NCBI GenBank assembly: GCA_016763955.1
Contig: JAESSU010000332.1
Span: 1 to 5,597, forward strand
Length of the DNA stretch: 5,597 nt
Reading direction: 5' to 3'
Source: Phycisphaeraceae bacterium
Lineage (GTDB): Bacteria; Planctomycetota; Phycisphaerae; Phycisphaerales; Phycisphaeraceae
The translations under genes and the position numbers were made by a program. This document shows, piece by piece, positions 1 to 5,597 of the stretch. Numbering within the stretch: position 1 is the first letter of the stretch; each line of letters starts with the position of its first letter. The notes beneath the pieces are model-generated. The model did not search any database and was not told the DNA's origin. It saw only the letters and a program-made list of their open reading frames with translations.

Positions 1-2220
1 ATTTCCCCATACTAATTCGTAACGTCGCTGATGTTCTCCTTGATCTTGCCTAGGGGCAAAACGATGGTCATTATAGGGATCATCTTTGGCCAGGATAAAG
101 GATGTATAGGCTGGGCTTCGCAGCACATTGATGGCTAGAACTTTGTGAGTGAGGTTATGAGCATTGCTCGCATCATTGATGACACCTAGAAAGTTCCCGT
201 TGTCTGCCTCAGCTGCGACCCATCGTTGGTTGGGATGCTCCGCATAATCTTTTGTAGGCTTGCGTGTGGTGACACTGTAGCATGCTTCACTGCGTCCTTG
301 GATGGGCTTGAAATTCAATGGGATATTGAGCTTGAGCATATGGTCTTTGTGATTAAAGAAAATACGATCACGGACTTCGATTCGGCCATCAAGATGGGAG
401 ATGACATAGTGTCGATTGATCACTGATGGGCCGCAGATAAAAAGTGCTTCCACGAGGGTGTATTGCTCGCCGTTTTCGATAATGCGAATAGGTTTGGCTT
501 GTGTTTTTGTTGACGTTCCCCATTTGTCAGAAGCGATTGGAGAAAGTTCCGCAGCTTGTTTTGCTGTGGCTAGTTTGAATGGGGCGGTGGGTTTTTTCCA
601 TGTCGGTGCTTGAGACACGATGTTTGGGTCATGGGTTTGTGCCGGATCGCCGCAGGTCCAGCTGTGATCTAAATCTTCAAACAGGATCGGTTGCATCGCA
701 TTCTTTTTGACAAGCGATTGACGCGAGCCTTTAGGAATGATGCTGTCGATTAGGCCTGTTCTAGGATTGATTTGTACCGTGCCTTGTGGTGTTTTAAATT
801 GCAGCGATTTTTGGCTGACCTTGGGTTGGCGAGGGAGTTTGGGCTTGCCATCAAATAGTGATGCATCGAGTCGGATCACTTGCAACGGTTTTAGTCTCAG
901 ATTCACAGCCAGTCGAACGGTGCTTTGTTCATTAAGGTTACTTTCCGAGCTGATTCGCTGGTAAGCAACAATTTTGCGACCTTGTTTTAATTGAATTGTT
1001 TGTGGGCAAGCCCCATGGTGGCTGGCAACGACATATTCAAACTCCACAGTACGATTGATCGCAAAAGCGTGTGGGTTGGTAATGAAAATAGGGACATGGC
1101 CTTCTTTGGCTTTGGCCCCGCCGCCAACTAATTGAATCAACGTGCTAAAACGTGTTTCACGCAGCACGGTGTTAGCATGACCTAGTTGCATCAGTGCATC
1201 TTGCTCGACTTGTGGGATGCCTGATCCGGGGAGGATGTCATGGAACGTGTTAAAGAGAATGTCTCGCCATGCTTTGTCCAGTGCTTGTCTTGGATAATCT
1301 ACGCCCTGTGTCCACCATGCCAAAGCAGCGAGCGTTTCGGTTTGCTGCATCAGGTGTTCTGTTGCGCGGAAGGCTTGTTTGACACGTCCCATGGAGGTGT
1401 AGCAGCCGGTAAAGGAGCGTTCCATTTCGCCTTGTACTGTGGGGAATTCGCTATTTAATTTTCGTGCTTGTGCAATAAATGCTTCGGGTGTGGATTGCAC
1501 AAAATCATACTGTTTGAACTGAGCAGTGATCTGTTGGAGTTGTTTGTATTCTTCACGAGAAACACCGCCCCCGTGATTACCAATGCCCCACAGTAGCATG
1601 GTCGTGGGTTCATCTTGGTAGTGTTCTAGGAACTTGGGAAGTTTAGTGTTCATCGCAGAATTAGAATGCGGCCTTGTGAGATAAAAATCATCACTTCGTC
1701 GTGCAGTGACAGTTGTGCGACTGCGGTCAGTCCAGTTAAAGCAACCCACGGGTAAGTCATAGGTTCCAAAGTCCGGGCGACAGAAAATGTAAGCATCCAT
1801 CCCACAGCCAGCGAGTACTTGTGCAAAGCCTTCGGGGTGACCGAAGGGGTCGAAGTTGTATGCGGTGGTGGGGCGTTGGTCAAAGTTGTCTTTGAAGAAA
1901 TTTAGGCCATAGAGAAACTGACGAATGTGGCTTTCACCTGTGGGGGTGTTTACATCGGGTTGAAGGAACGCACCGCCTGAAATATGCCACTGTTTCTTTT
2001 TGACAAGTTTTTGGATCCGTGCAAAGAGTGTCGGCTCATGCTCTTTGATCCAGCCATAGAGCAGCGATTCGTTGTGATTAAAAACAAACTCCGGATGTGC
2101 ATCACAGAAGTCCGCTGCAATACGGAATGTAGACATTGTTTGAGCAAGACCGTCTTCCCAAGTCCATTGCCAAGCAGGATCCAAGTGCGCATTACATACC
2201 AAGTGAATTGTTTTTTTCAT
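1..2220 (-). CDS. GH38 alpha-mannosidase, 3' end beyond the window
   Basis: Family 38 enzymes are retaining, metal-dependent alpha-mannosidases that release mannose from alpha-mannosides. The frame is open from the ATG at 2218-2220 to base 1, giving 740 residues. The N-terminus runs straight into the catalytic domain: NAHLDPAW (residues 10-17) holds the probable zinc ligands H12 and D14, and YNFDPFGHPEG (121-131) holds the nucleophile D124. GNHGGG (214-219), the GCYTS helical middle domain (from about 270) and NTFHDILPGSG (324-334, with H327) follow in family order. Residues from about 350 form the beta-rich C-terminal mannosidase domain. The ending DQGEHQRYELVWGN resembles the last part of that domain, so perhaps 50-150 residues are missing. 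There is no signal peptide, so the enzyme is probably cytoplasmic and acts on imported oligosaccharides or glycosides. No Shine-Dalgarno is visible before the ATG. Family is certain; linkage specificity is not known. Confidence 0.95.
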   Translation of the reverse strand, partial: MKKTIHLVCNAHLDPAWQWTWEDGLAQTMSTFRIAADFCDAHPEFVFNHNESLLYGWIKEHEPTLFARIQKLVKKKQWHISGGAFLQPDVNTPTGESHIRQFLYGLNFFKDNFDQRPTTAYNFDPFGHPEGFAQVLAGCGMDAYIFCRPDFGTYDLPVGCFNWTDRSRTTVTARRSDDFYLTRPHSNSAMNTKLPKFLEHYQDEPTTMLLWGIGNHGGGVSREEYKQLQQITAQFKQYDFVQSTPEAFIAQARKLNSEFPTVQGEMERSFTGCYTSMGRVKQAFRATEHLMQQTETLAALAWWTQGVDYPRQALDKAWRDILFNTFHDILPGSGIPQVEQDALMQLGHANTVLRETRFSTLIQLVGGGAKAKEGHVPIFITNPHAFAINRTVEFEYVVASHHGACPQTIQLKQGRKIVAYQRISSESNLNEQSTVRLAVNLRLKPLQVIRLDASLFDGKPKLPRQPKVSQKSLQFKTPQGTVQINPRTGLIDSIIPKGSRQSLVKKNAMQPILFEDLDHSWTCGDPAQTHDPNIVSQAPTWKKPTAPFKLATAKQAAELSPIASDKWGTSTKTQAKPIRIIENGEQYTLVEALFICGPSVINRHYVISHLDGRIEVRDRIFFNHKDHMLKLNIPLNFKPIQGRSEACYSVTTRKPTKDYAEHPNQRWVAAEADNGNFLGVINDASNAHNLTHKVLAINVLRSPAYTSFILAKDDPYNDHRFAPRQDQGEHQRRYELVWGN

Positions 2221-2245
2221 AGGATTGATCAGTTTGAATTAAAAA

Positions 2246-2274
2246 ATAATAGGGTCATACCATTCACGATTAAA
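2246..2274 (-). promoter_or_regulatory. Possible internal promoter for the mannosidase gene
   Basis: On the minus strand, TATTAT (2246-2251) matches the sigma-70 -10 box at five of six positions. A weak -35-like TTTAAT (2269-2274) sits 17 bp upstream, and transcription would start about 20 nt before the ATG at 2220. The surrounding gap (2221-2368, 148 bp) is AT-rich near the gene, holds no ORF of interest and shows no strong terminator hairpin. The mannosidase may therefore be co-transcribed with the three upstream genes and also have its own start. The -35 box is poor and AT-rich DNA yields such matches by chance. Confidence 0.3.
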
Positions 2275-2368
2275 ACTTGTGCGTGACATACATCGCGAGC
2301 ATAAGCGTTACAAAGTCTTATTGAACCGTCCGACGTGTACAAAATATACCCGATGGGAATCAAACAGG

Positions 2369-2953
2369 TCAGTCTAGACGTTTGATTCTTGGATCGGTGA
2401 AGATGTCCAACTCGTCTCGGCTGGTGCTAGAGAACTCACTGATGATAGCACCCTCTGGGCCTGCTTGAAACCAGTGCAGGATGTCGGGTGCGATGGTGTA
2501 TTGGTCGCCGGACTTGAGTCTGATTTCATGGAACACGGTGTAATATGCTTCGCTGCCAGCGGGAGATGTTAAAGTGATGCTGTTGGCTGTGCCCTCTCCC
2601 TCAACATACAAGTACACACTTCCACTGCGACAGCGGAAGGTTTCCATCTTGCCTGTCTCCGTGCGTCCGTCTTCTAGTTGCACGGTGGGGTGACGGTGTT
2701 CCGGGCAGGTTTGGTGTGGGAGCATCATCAATTCTTTTGCACAGTAGCGGTCTGTGTTGGCATAAACGATGAGTGCGAGGCCTTGGGTGAAAAAATCATT
2801 TAAGCCAAATCCAGCAAGTTCAATTTGTTGTTTTTCAGATTCCAGTAAAACAATGCCTGCATCATCAAGCATCTTTATGACTTGTGTTTTGATTTGTGAT
2901 GTTTCGATTGGATTCATTGCGGTGCTTTCCAAGAGGTCAAAAATTTTGATCAT
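2369..2953 (-). CDS. Cupin-type D-lyxose / D-mannose ketol-isomerase
   Basis: The product (194 residues from the first ATG) matches the D-lyxose isomerase family, single-domain cupin metalloenzymes that interconvert D-lyxose with D-xylulose and, in characterised members, D-mannose with D-fructose. CPEHRHP (83-89) supplies probable metal ligands H86 and H88, GKMETFRCRSG (101-111) supplies E104, and PDILHWFQAGPEGAIISEFSS (starting at 156) supplies H160; this is the usual two-His, one-Glu, one-His set. RYCAKELMMLPHQTCPEH is typical of the family. The N-terminal helix (about 16-50) precedes the barrel. The first ATG (2951-2953) overlaps the kinase end by 17 bp and has poor ribosome-binding support. 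A second ATG at 2915-2917 gives 182 residues starting MNPIETSQ, sits seven bases after GGAAAG, and may be the true start. Next to an alpha-mannosidase, mannose to fructose is the likely reaction (inferred). Confidence 0.88.
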   Translation of the reverse strand: MIKIFDLLESTAMNPIETSQIKTQVIKMLDDAGIVLLESEKQQIELAGFGLNDFFTQGLALIVYANTDRYCAKELMMLPHQTCPEHRHPTVQLEDGRTETGKMETFRCRSGSVYLYVEGEGTANSITLTSPAGSEAYYTVFHEIRLKSGDQYTIAPDILHWFQAGPEGAIISEFSSTSRDELDIFTDPRIKRLD

Positions 2954-4133
2954 TGGGGCCTGCCCAGAGACCTAGGAGTCCGGAGGGCCCGGGGAGTTGC
3001 GGGGGGCCGGGGGACAGTTGGTGCATTGCACTTGTGTCGATGGTGTTTGATAAATGCTGCCAGCCTTGGTTGATGTGGCTTTGAATGTCTGTCCATGAGG
3101 GCAGGTTCGCAGGATTGGCGACATGACTTGCGCCGCAGCCCACTGCACTTTGCAGAGCTTGCATCGGTTGCTGGCCCGTGACGATGCCCGCTAGAAAACC
3201 AGCGATGGTGTAATCACCTGCGCCATTGGTACTCACGACATCGACATCAAAACAGCTTGTATAGAGTGATCGATTGGCCCATTGATCGGCATCACTGAGC
3301 AAGCCATCGCTAATACGATTAAGTATTTTTTTATCTGGTGTGGTTCGTAGATACAGGCCGTATTCACCGAGCTTGAGCATGACCACGGGAACGCCATAAT
3401 CTAGCAATTGATCGGTGACACGTTCGAGCAACTCGATCGTTGCTGGGGCATCGTCTTCACCGAGCATAAACAGTAGTTCATCTAGACTTGGGACAAACAG
3501 GTCTACGTGCGGCAGGACATTTTTAAGCCAGCGTTTCCAATCCACTTTGCCAGCTTCGGAGTTGGGGTCCACGGAGCACATGTCCAGTGAGGTGGCCATG
3601 CCTGCTTCGTGTGCTTTTTGAAACAGTGTGATCAGTTCGCTGCCATCTTGTTGGTAGATGGTTCGCATGATTGGCGGGTAGCCAAAGTGTAGCAAGCGTG
3701 TGCAAGTGCCTGATGAGAGTGTGACATCTGAAGCATGAAAATGATCGTTACACCCAGGGCAATGTAGGAAAAAGCGATCCACCCCCGGCGGACTCACGAC
3801 GATGGAATAGCTCGTGGATTCACCACTAATGCGAACCATATCTTGAGCTAGTGAAGGTGAGATGTCGCTAAGGACGCGCAGGATTTCATCCCCAGTTGGG
3901 TCATCACTGATGCGGCTTAACATGCGTGTCTTAATGCCAAGTTGATGTAAAGCAAGCCCCGTATTGGCAACGACACCGCCAACGCTTCGCTGCAAATCGT
4001 CGACACGTGTCAGTGTGCCAGGCAAAAGCGCAGAACCTGCGGTGTGTGGGAAGGTAGGGGTGAGGTCTAGACAAATATGTCCAGCGACCATAATCGCGCG
4101 GTCGGTTAGATCATTTGCAAGTGATTCAGACAT
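2937..4133 (-). CDS. PfkB/ribokinase-family sugar kinase
   Basis: This is an ATP-dependent sugar kinase of the PfkB family, 398 residues, longer than the usual 300-330. SVGGVVANTGLALHQLG (50-66) is the N-terminal PfkB glycine signature, PGCNDHF (126-132) corresponds to the PGaND-type substrate loop, FVPSLDEL (213-220) matches the conserved N/S-x-x-E region, and STNGAGDYTIAGFLAGI (301-317) is the C-terminal signature with anion hole GAG and probable catalytic base D307. The start ATG lies 5 bp after the aldolase stop, indicating one operon; an internal ATG at residue 15 (MVAGHICLD) is an alternative start. Fructose or a fructose phosphate is the likely substrate from context, but PfkB substrate cannot be read from sequence. 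The last 25 or so residues (SPGPPQLPGPSGLLGLW and on) are encoded by a GC-rich patch and look foreign to the fold. Confidence 0.93.
   Translation of the reverse strand: MSESLANDLTDRAIMVAGHICLDLTPTFPHTAGSALLPGTLTRVDDLQRSVGGVVANTGLALHQLGIKTRMLSRISDDPTGDEILRVLSDISPSLAQDMVRISGESTSYSIVVSPPGVDRFFLHCPGCNDHFHASDVTLSSGTCTRLLHFGYPPIMRTIYQQDGSELITLFQKAHEAGMATSLDMCSVDPNSEAGKVDWKRWLKNVLPHVDLFVPSLDELLFMLGEDDAPATIELLERVTDQLLDYGVPVVMLKLGEYGLYLRTTPDKKILNRISDGLLSDADQWANRSLYTSCFDVDVVSTNGAGDYTIAGFLAGIVTGQQPMQALQSAVGCGASHVANPANLPSWTDIQSHINQGWQHLSNTIDTSAMHQLSPGPPQLPGPSGLLGLWAGPNDQNF
2955..3013. other. GC-rich patch at kinase 3' end, with clustered palindromes
   Basis: By hand count 47 of 59 bases are G or C (about 80%), against roughly half in the flanking genes. 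The patch contains the six-base palindromes CCTAGG (2971-2976), TCCGGA (2979-2984), GGGCCC (2985-2990) and CCCGGG (2988-2993), plus G-runs on the plus strand. It encodes the Pro/Gly-rich tail of the kinase and stops one base before the first possible ATG of the isomerase. It could be an inserted small interspersed repeat, a structured intercistronic element, or simply a fast-evolving tail. I cannot tell whether copies exist elsewhere in the genome. Confidence 0.55.
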
Positions 4134-4138
4134 CAGTT

Positions 4139-5323
4139 TTATCCCAGTACGCGGTTCCAGCGGTCAAGATTCCAACGAATTTTTTCTTCTTGCGTCATCT
4201 TGTCAAAGTCCACATCGCCTTGCTTGGCAGATGAGGGTGATGCAGATGACGTGGATGATGACGTGTTAGCTGCTGAGGCAGAAGGTTTGCCTGCGGAAGC
4301 TTGGTAGGCACTGCCGCGGGAGCTAGGTTGCAAATCAGTTTGCAAATCGCGGTAAGGATTGATGTTGAGCTTGGCGAGTTCACTGTGATAAGACTTCACT
4401 GCATCGGTGGGCTGCATGTGGCCATCTGCAATGGCTCGCAAGTGCTTGATGAAGGTGAGCTGGTGTTCACTGTGATTGATCATCCGGCCGTAGAGTGCAA
4501 CACGTGCGCCATACTTTTTGGCTTCCCAGAGTTGGCTAAATGCATCGAACGTTGTGCCCGAGGAACCGCCGAGAATGCCTACGACGAGATTGCGGTCATA
4601 ACCAGCGAGGGCTTCGATCGCAGCTGGGCCATCATAAGGAATTTTCAGGAAGATCGGCCGACCTTTACCCGCAACACCTGCAAGCAAACGTGCGATCATG
4701 TCATTAAGAAAACGGGGGATGTCCGCAATAGGTCGCAAGGGGGCATTAGGATCAAACACTTCTAGGAAGTGACGAAAGCCTTTACGCTCTGCTTCAGCAC
4801 GAAAGTCCCGGTAAGCGTTAAGCGTATTGAGATCCAAATCAATATCATTATTGAAGGTCACAGCATAAAGACCAAGGTCAGCACCACGTTTACGCTCATT
4901 AGGTTCACAAGAAACCTTCCCACACATCGCATGGTCAAGCGTTGCAGTGCGAAATGGACGGGCCGGTTCGCTGGCATAACTTGATCCACTAGCGAGCCAG
5001 ACATCTGTGGTGTCGTTGGCACGGATAGCAGGCGTGACATGCGTGTTTTCAAAGAGGTTCTCGCCAAGCGTTAAGACCTCATTGGTACTCGCGCTCATGA
5101 GCATGATGTCCACAAGACCTTGAGCGACATTCTCACGAATGATCTGACGATATTCTGTGAGCGTGCGAAACTGTCCTTCGTGAGCATGCATCTCAGGACT
5201 CTGCCCCGGAGCTGCAAGTCCAAAAGCCATGTCCGCATCTTTTGCGTCCGCTAGAATGAAGTCCCCACAAGAGGGGTTGCTTAGAATATTCTGTAACTTG
5301 GTATCCAGTGATTTGGTTGTCAT
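4139..5323 (-). CDS. DhnA/LacD-like class I sugar-phosphate aldolase with C-terminal linker and helix
   Basis: The protein (394 residues from ATG 5323) resembles the DeoC/LacD/DhnA aldolases, TIM barrels that form a Schiff base with lysine and cleave fructose-bisphosphate-type or related sugar phosphates. Supporting motifs are ILADAKDADMAFG (23-35), IFLKIPYDGPAA (224-235) with K227 as the probable Schiff-base lysine, and GGSSGTTFD (252-260) and GARVALYGR (272-280), which look like the phosphate-binding loops of strands 7 and 8. The barrel ends near residue 325. A low-complexity Ser/Ala/Thr linker (about 333-368) follows, then a final segment DFDKMTQEEKIRW...RVLG (372-394). The start is set by GGAAGGA at 5330-5336, six bases before the ATG; a TTG two codons earlier touches that site and is unlikely. 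It is the first gene of the operon and probably makes triose units from the kinase product. Substrate is inferred only. Confidence 0.82.
   Translation of the reverse strand: MTTKSLDTKLQNILSNPSCGDFILADAKDADMAFGLAAPGQSPEMHAHEGQFRTLTEYRQIIRENVAQGLVDIMLMSASTNEVLTLGENLFENTHVTPAIRANDTTDVWLASGSSYASEPARPFRTATLDHAMCGKVSCEPNERKRGADLGLYAVTFNNDIDLDLNTLNAYRDFRAEAERKGFRHFLEVFDPNAPLRPIADIPRFLNDMIARLLAGVAGKGRPIFLKIPYDGPAAIEALAGYDRNLVVGILGGSSGTTFDAFSQLWEAKKYGARVALYGRMINHSEHQLTFIKHLRAIADGHMQPTDAVKSYHSELAKLNINPYRDLQTDLQPSSRGSAYQASAGKPSASAANTSSSTSSASPSSAKQGDVDFDKMTQEEKIRWNLDRWNRVLG
4142..4327 (-). other. Aldolase tail: low-complexity linker plus amphipathic terminal helix
   Basis: Residues 333-368 of the aldolase are almost only Ser, Ala, Thr, Gly, Pro and Gln, with clusters such as NTSSSTSSASPSS, which is not expected to fold. 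Residues 372-394 then regain order: I382, L386, W389 and V392/L393 fall on one face at i, i+4, i+7, i+10/11 spacing, with charged residues on the other. This linker-plus-helix layout is what targeting or docking peptides look like, for example those that bring enzymes into bacterial microcompartments. No shell protein gene is present here, so that role is conjecture. Confidence 0.6.
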
Positions 5324-5329
5324 ACCCAA

Positions 5330-5336
5330 TCCTTCC
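5330..5336 (-). promoter_or_regulatory. Ribosome binding site of the aldolase gene
   Basis: On the minus strand GGAAGGA ends six bases before the ATG at 5323. It is the clearest Shine-Dalgarno in the window and decides the start: the upstream in-frame TTG (5327-5329) directly abuts it and could not be served by it. Confidence 0.8.
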
Positions 5337-5366
5337 AGTGTGTACGATTATGTTTCAGGTTTGACT

Positions 5367-5395
5367 ATTCTAGCGACTTGACGAGAAATGAGCAA
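5367..5395 (-). promoter_or_regulatory. Candidate promoter of the aldolase-kinase-isomerase operon
   Basis: On the minus strand TTGCTC (5390-5395) and TAGAAT (5367-5372) are separated by exactly 17 bp; TAGAAT differs from the -10 consensus at one position. Transcription would begin near 5360, leaving a leader of about 37 nt with the ribosome binding site at its end. The -10 lies inside the small palindrome CTATTCTAG (5365-5373), a place where a repressor could act. Confidence 0.5.
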
Positions 5396-5406
5396 TATGT
5401 TCAAAT
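5378..5406 (+). promoter_or_regulatory. Candidate promoter of the divergent regulator
   Basis: TTGACG (5378-5383) and TCAAAT (5401-5406) are 17 bp apart, with five of six and four of six matches to consensus. It overlaps the opposing operon promoter, so the two could compete or be controlled by one operator. The predicted start is only a few bases before the ATG at 5416, which would make the message nearly leaderless and fits the lack of a Shine-Dalgarno. A second TTGACT lies at 5361-5366, with a poorer -10 partner. Confidence 0.35.
5389..5403. promoter_or_regulatory. Imperfect palindrome, possible operator
   Basis: TGAGCAATATGTTCA is a 15-bp inverted repeat with five of seven pairs matching around T5396. 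It overlaps the -35 box of the minus-strand promoter and the spacer and -10 of the plus-strand promoter, so a bound regulator could control both directions. The divergent DeoR-type protein is the obvious candidate, but such short palindromes occur by chance. Confidence 0.3.
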
Positions 5407-5415
5407 AGTTTCATT

Positions 5416-5597
5416 ATGCTTCATAGGCGACACCAGCAAATTCGAGATTGGCTCACCCGTCACCCCGATGCACAGTCACCGAGTTACAGGACGGTTTGAA
5501 AGTCTCGCGAGCGACGATTCGCCGAGACCTTATAGAGTTAGAGCAGCAGGGCATAAAATTACTACCTGTTTCTGAACTAATTAGTACCGCTCAACGC
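5416..5597 (+). CDS. DeoR-type regulator, N-terminal fragment with apparent frameshift
   Basis: The ATG at 5416 opens a frame reading MLHRRHQQIRDWLTRHP, which matches the first helix of DeoR-family repressors, then hits TGA at 5497-5499. Another frame, open from 5427 to the window edge, reads VTELQDGLKVSRATIRRDL (from 5475) and then IELEQQG, the helix-turn-helix with the hallmark TIRRDL. If one base is added in between, for instance to the CCCC run at 5463-5466, the two parts join. The joined stretch then aligns without gaps to E. coli GlpR as I remember it (RHNGI...VSPQTIRRDL). DeoR proteins usually repress sugar operons and sense a sugar phosphate, which suits a divergent gene here. The HTH is followed by IKLLPVSELIS instead of the common RVHGGA. 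It may be a pseudogene, a sequencing error, or start at TTG 5448 without helix 1. The gene continues beyond the window. Confidence 0.65.

Noticed and set aside
1984..2286. 100-codon plus-strand open frame
   Set aside because: It runs antisense over the first 79 codons of the mannosidase, including the zinc-binding motif region, and looks like a by-product of that gene's codon pattern.
2340..2362. Hairpin CCCATCGGG followed by TATATTTT on the minus strand as a terminator after the isomerase
   Set aside because: The stem is only three base pairs and the T-run is interrupted, too weak to call a terminator.
3964..4269. 101-codon plus-strand open frame spanning the kinase/aldolase junction
   Set aside because: Antisense to two well-supported genes, with no ribosome binding site or family resemblance.
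4301..4765. 154-codon plus-strand open frame
   Set aside because: It lies antisense within the aldolase gene, whose motifs on the other strand are clear; the translation has no recognisable domain.
5327..5329. TTG start for the aldolase, two codons before the ATG
   Set aside because: It directly follows the GGAAGGA ribosome binding site with no spacing, whereas the ATG has the proper six bases.
5427..5496. Programmed -1 frameshift in the regulator
   Set aside because: No X-XXY-YYZ slippery heptamer in the needed frame and no obvious downstream pseudoknot were seen; a simple missing base explains it better.
5378..5575. 65-codon plus-strand frame over the regulator region
   Set aside because: Its translation resembles nothing, while the two other frames over the same DNA carry collinear DeoR helix-turn-helix segments.

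Overview
The window looks like a bacterial sugar-catabolism locus of about 48-50% GC (estimated by eye). Four genes lie on the minus strand, and the first codons of a divergent regulator lie on the plus strand at the right edge. The protein families, the mostly weak Shine-Dalgarno signals and the style of the kinase and aldolase would suit a planctomycete or other PVC-group bacterium. That assignment is an impression from family resemblance, because the window holds no taxonomic marker.

Reading in the direction of transcription (right to left), positions 5324-5415 are a 92-bp divergent control region. It is followed by a DhnA/LacD-like class I aldolase (5323-4139), a PfkB/ribokinase-family sugar kinase (4133-2937, 5 bp after the aldolase) and a cupin-type D-lyxose/D-mannose isomerase (2953-2369, overlapping the kinase end by 17 bp). 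After a 148-bp gap comes a glycoside hydrolase family 38 alpha-mannosidase, which starts at 2220 and is still open at base 1 (740 codons visible). To the right, 5416-5597 encodes the N-terminal helix-turn-helix of a DeoR-type regulator, but only if one missing base is assumed. As written, the reading frame is broken.

The genes form a logical pathway: alpha-mannoside to mannose (GH38), mannose to fructose (isomerase), fructose to a fructose phosphate (PfkB kinase), then cleavage to triose units (aldolase). It has the same isomerase-kinase-aldolase logic as the rhamnose and fucose pathways. Family assignments are firm; the exact substrates are inferred.

Points of most interest are: the C-terminal tail of the aldolase (a Ser/Ala-rich linker followed by a Trp-containing amphipathic helix, resembling a docking or encapsulation peptide); a roughly 80% GC patch that forms the odd Pro/Gly-rich end of the kinase; and the apparent frameshift in the regulator. 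No RNA genes, CRISPR arrays, insertion sequences or convincing terminators were seen.
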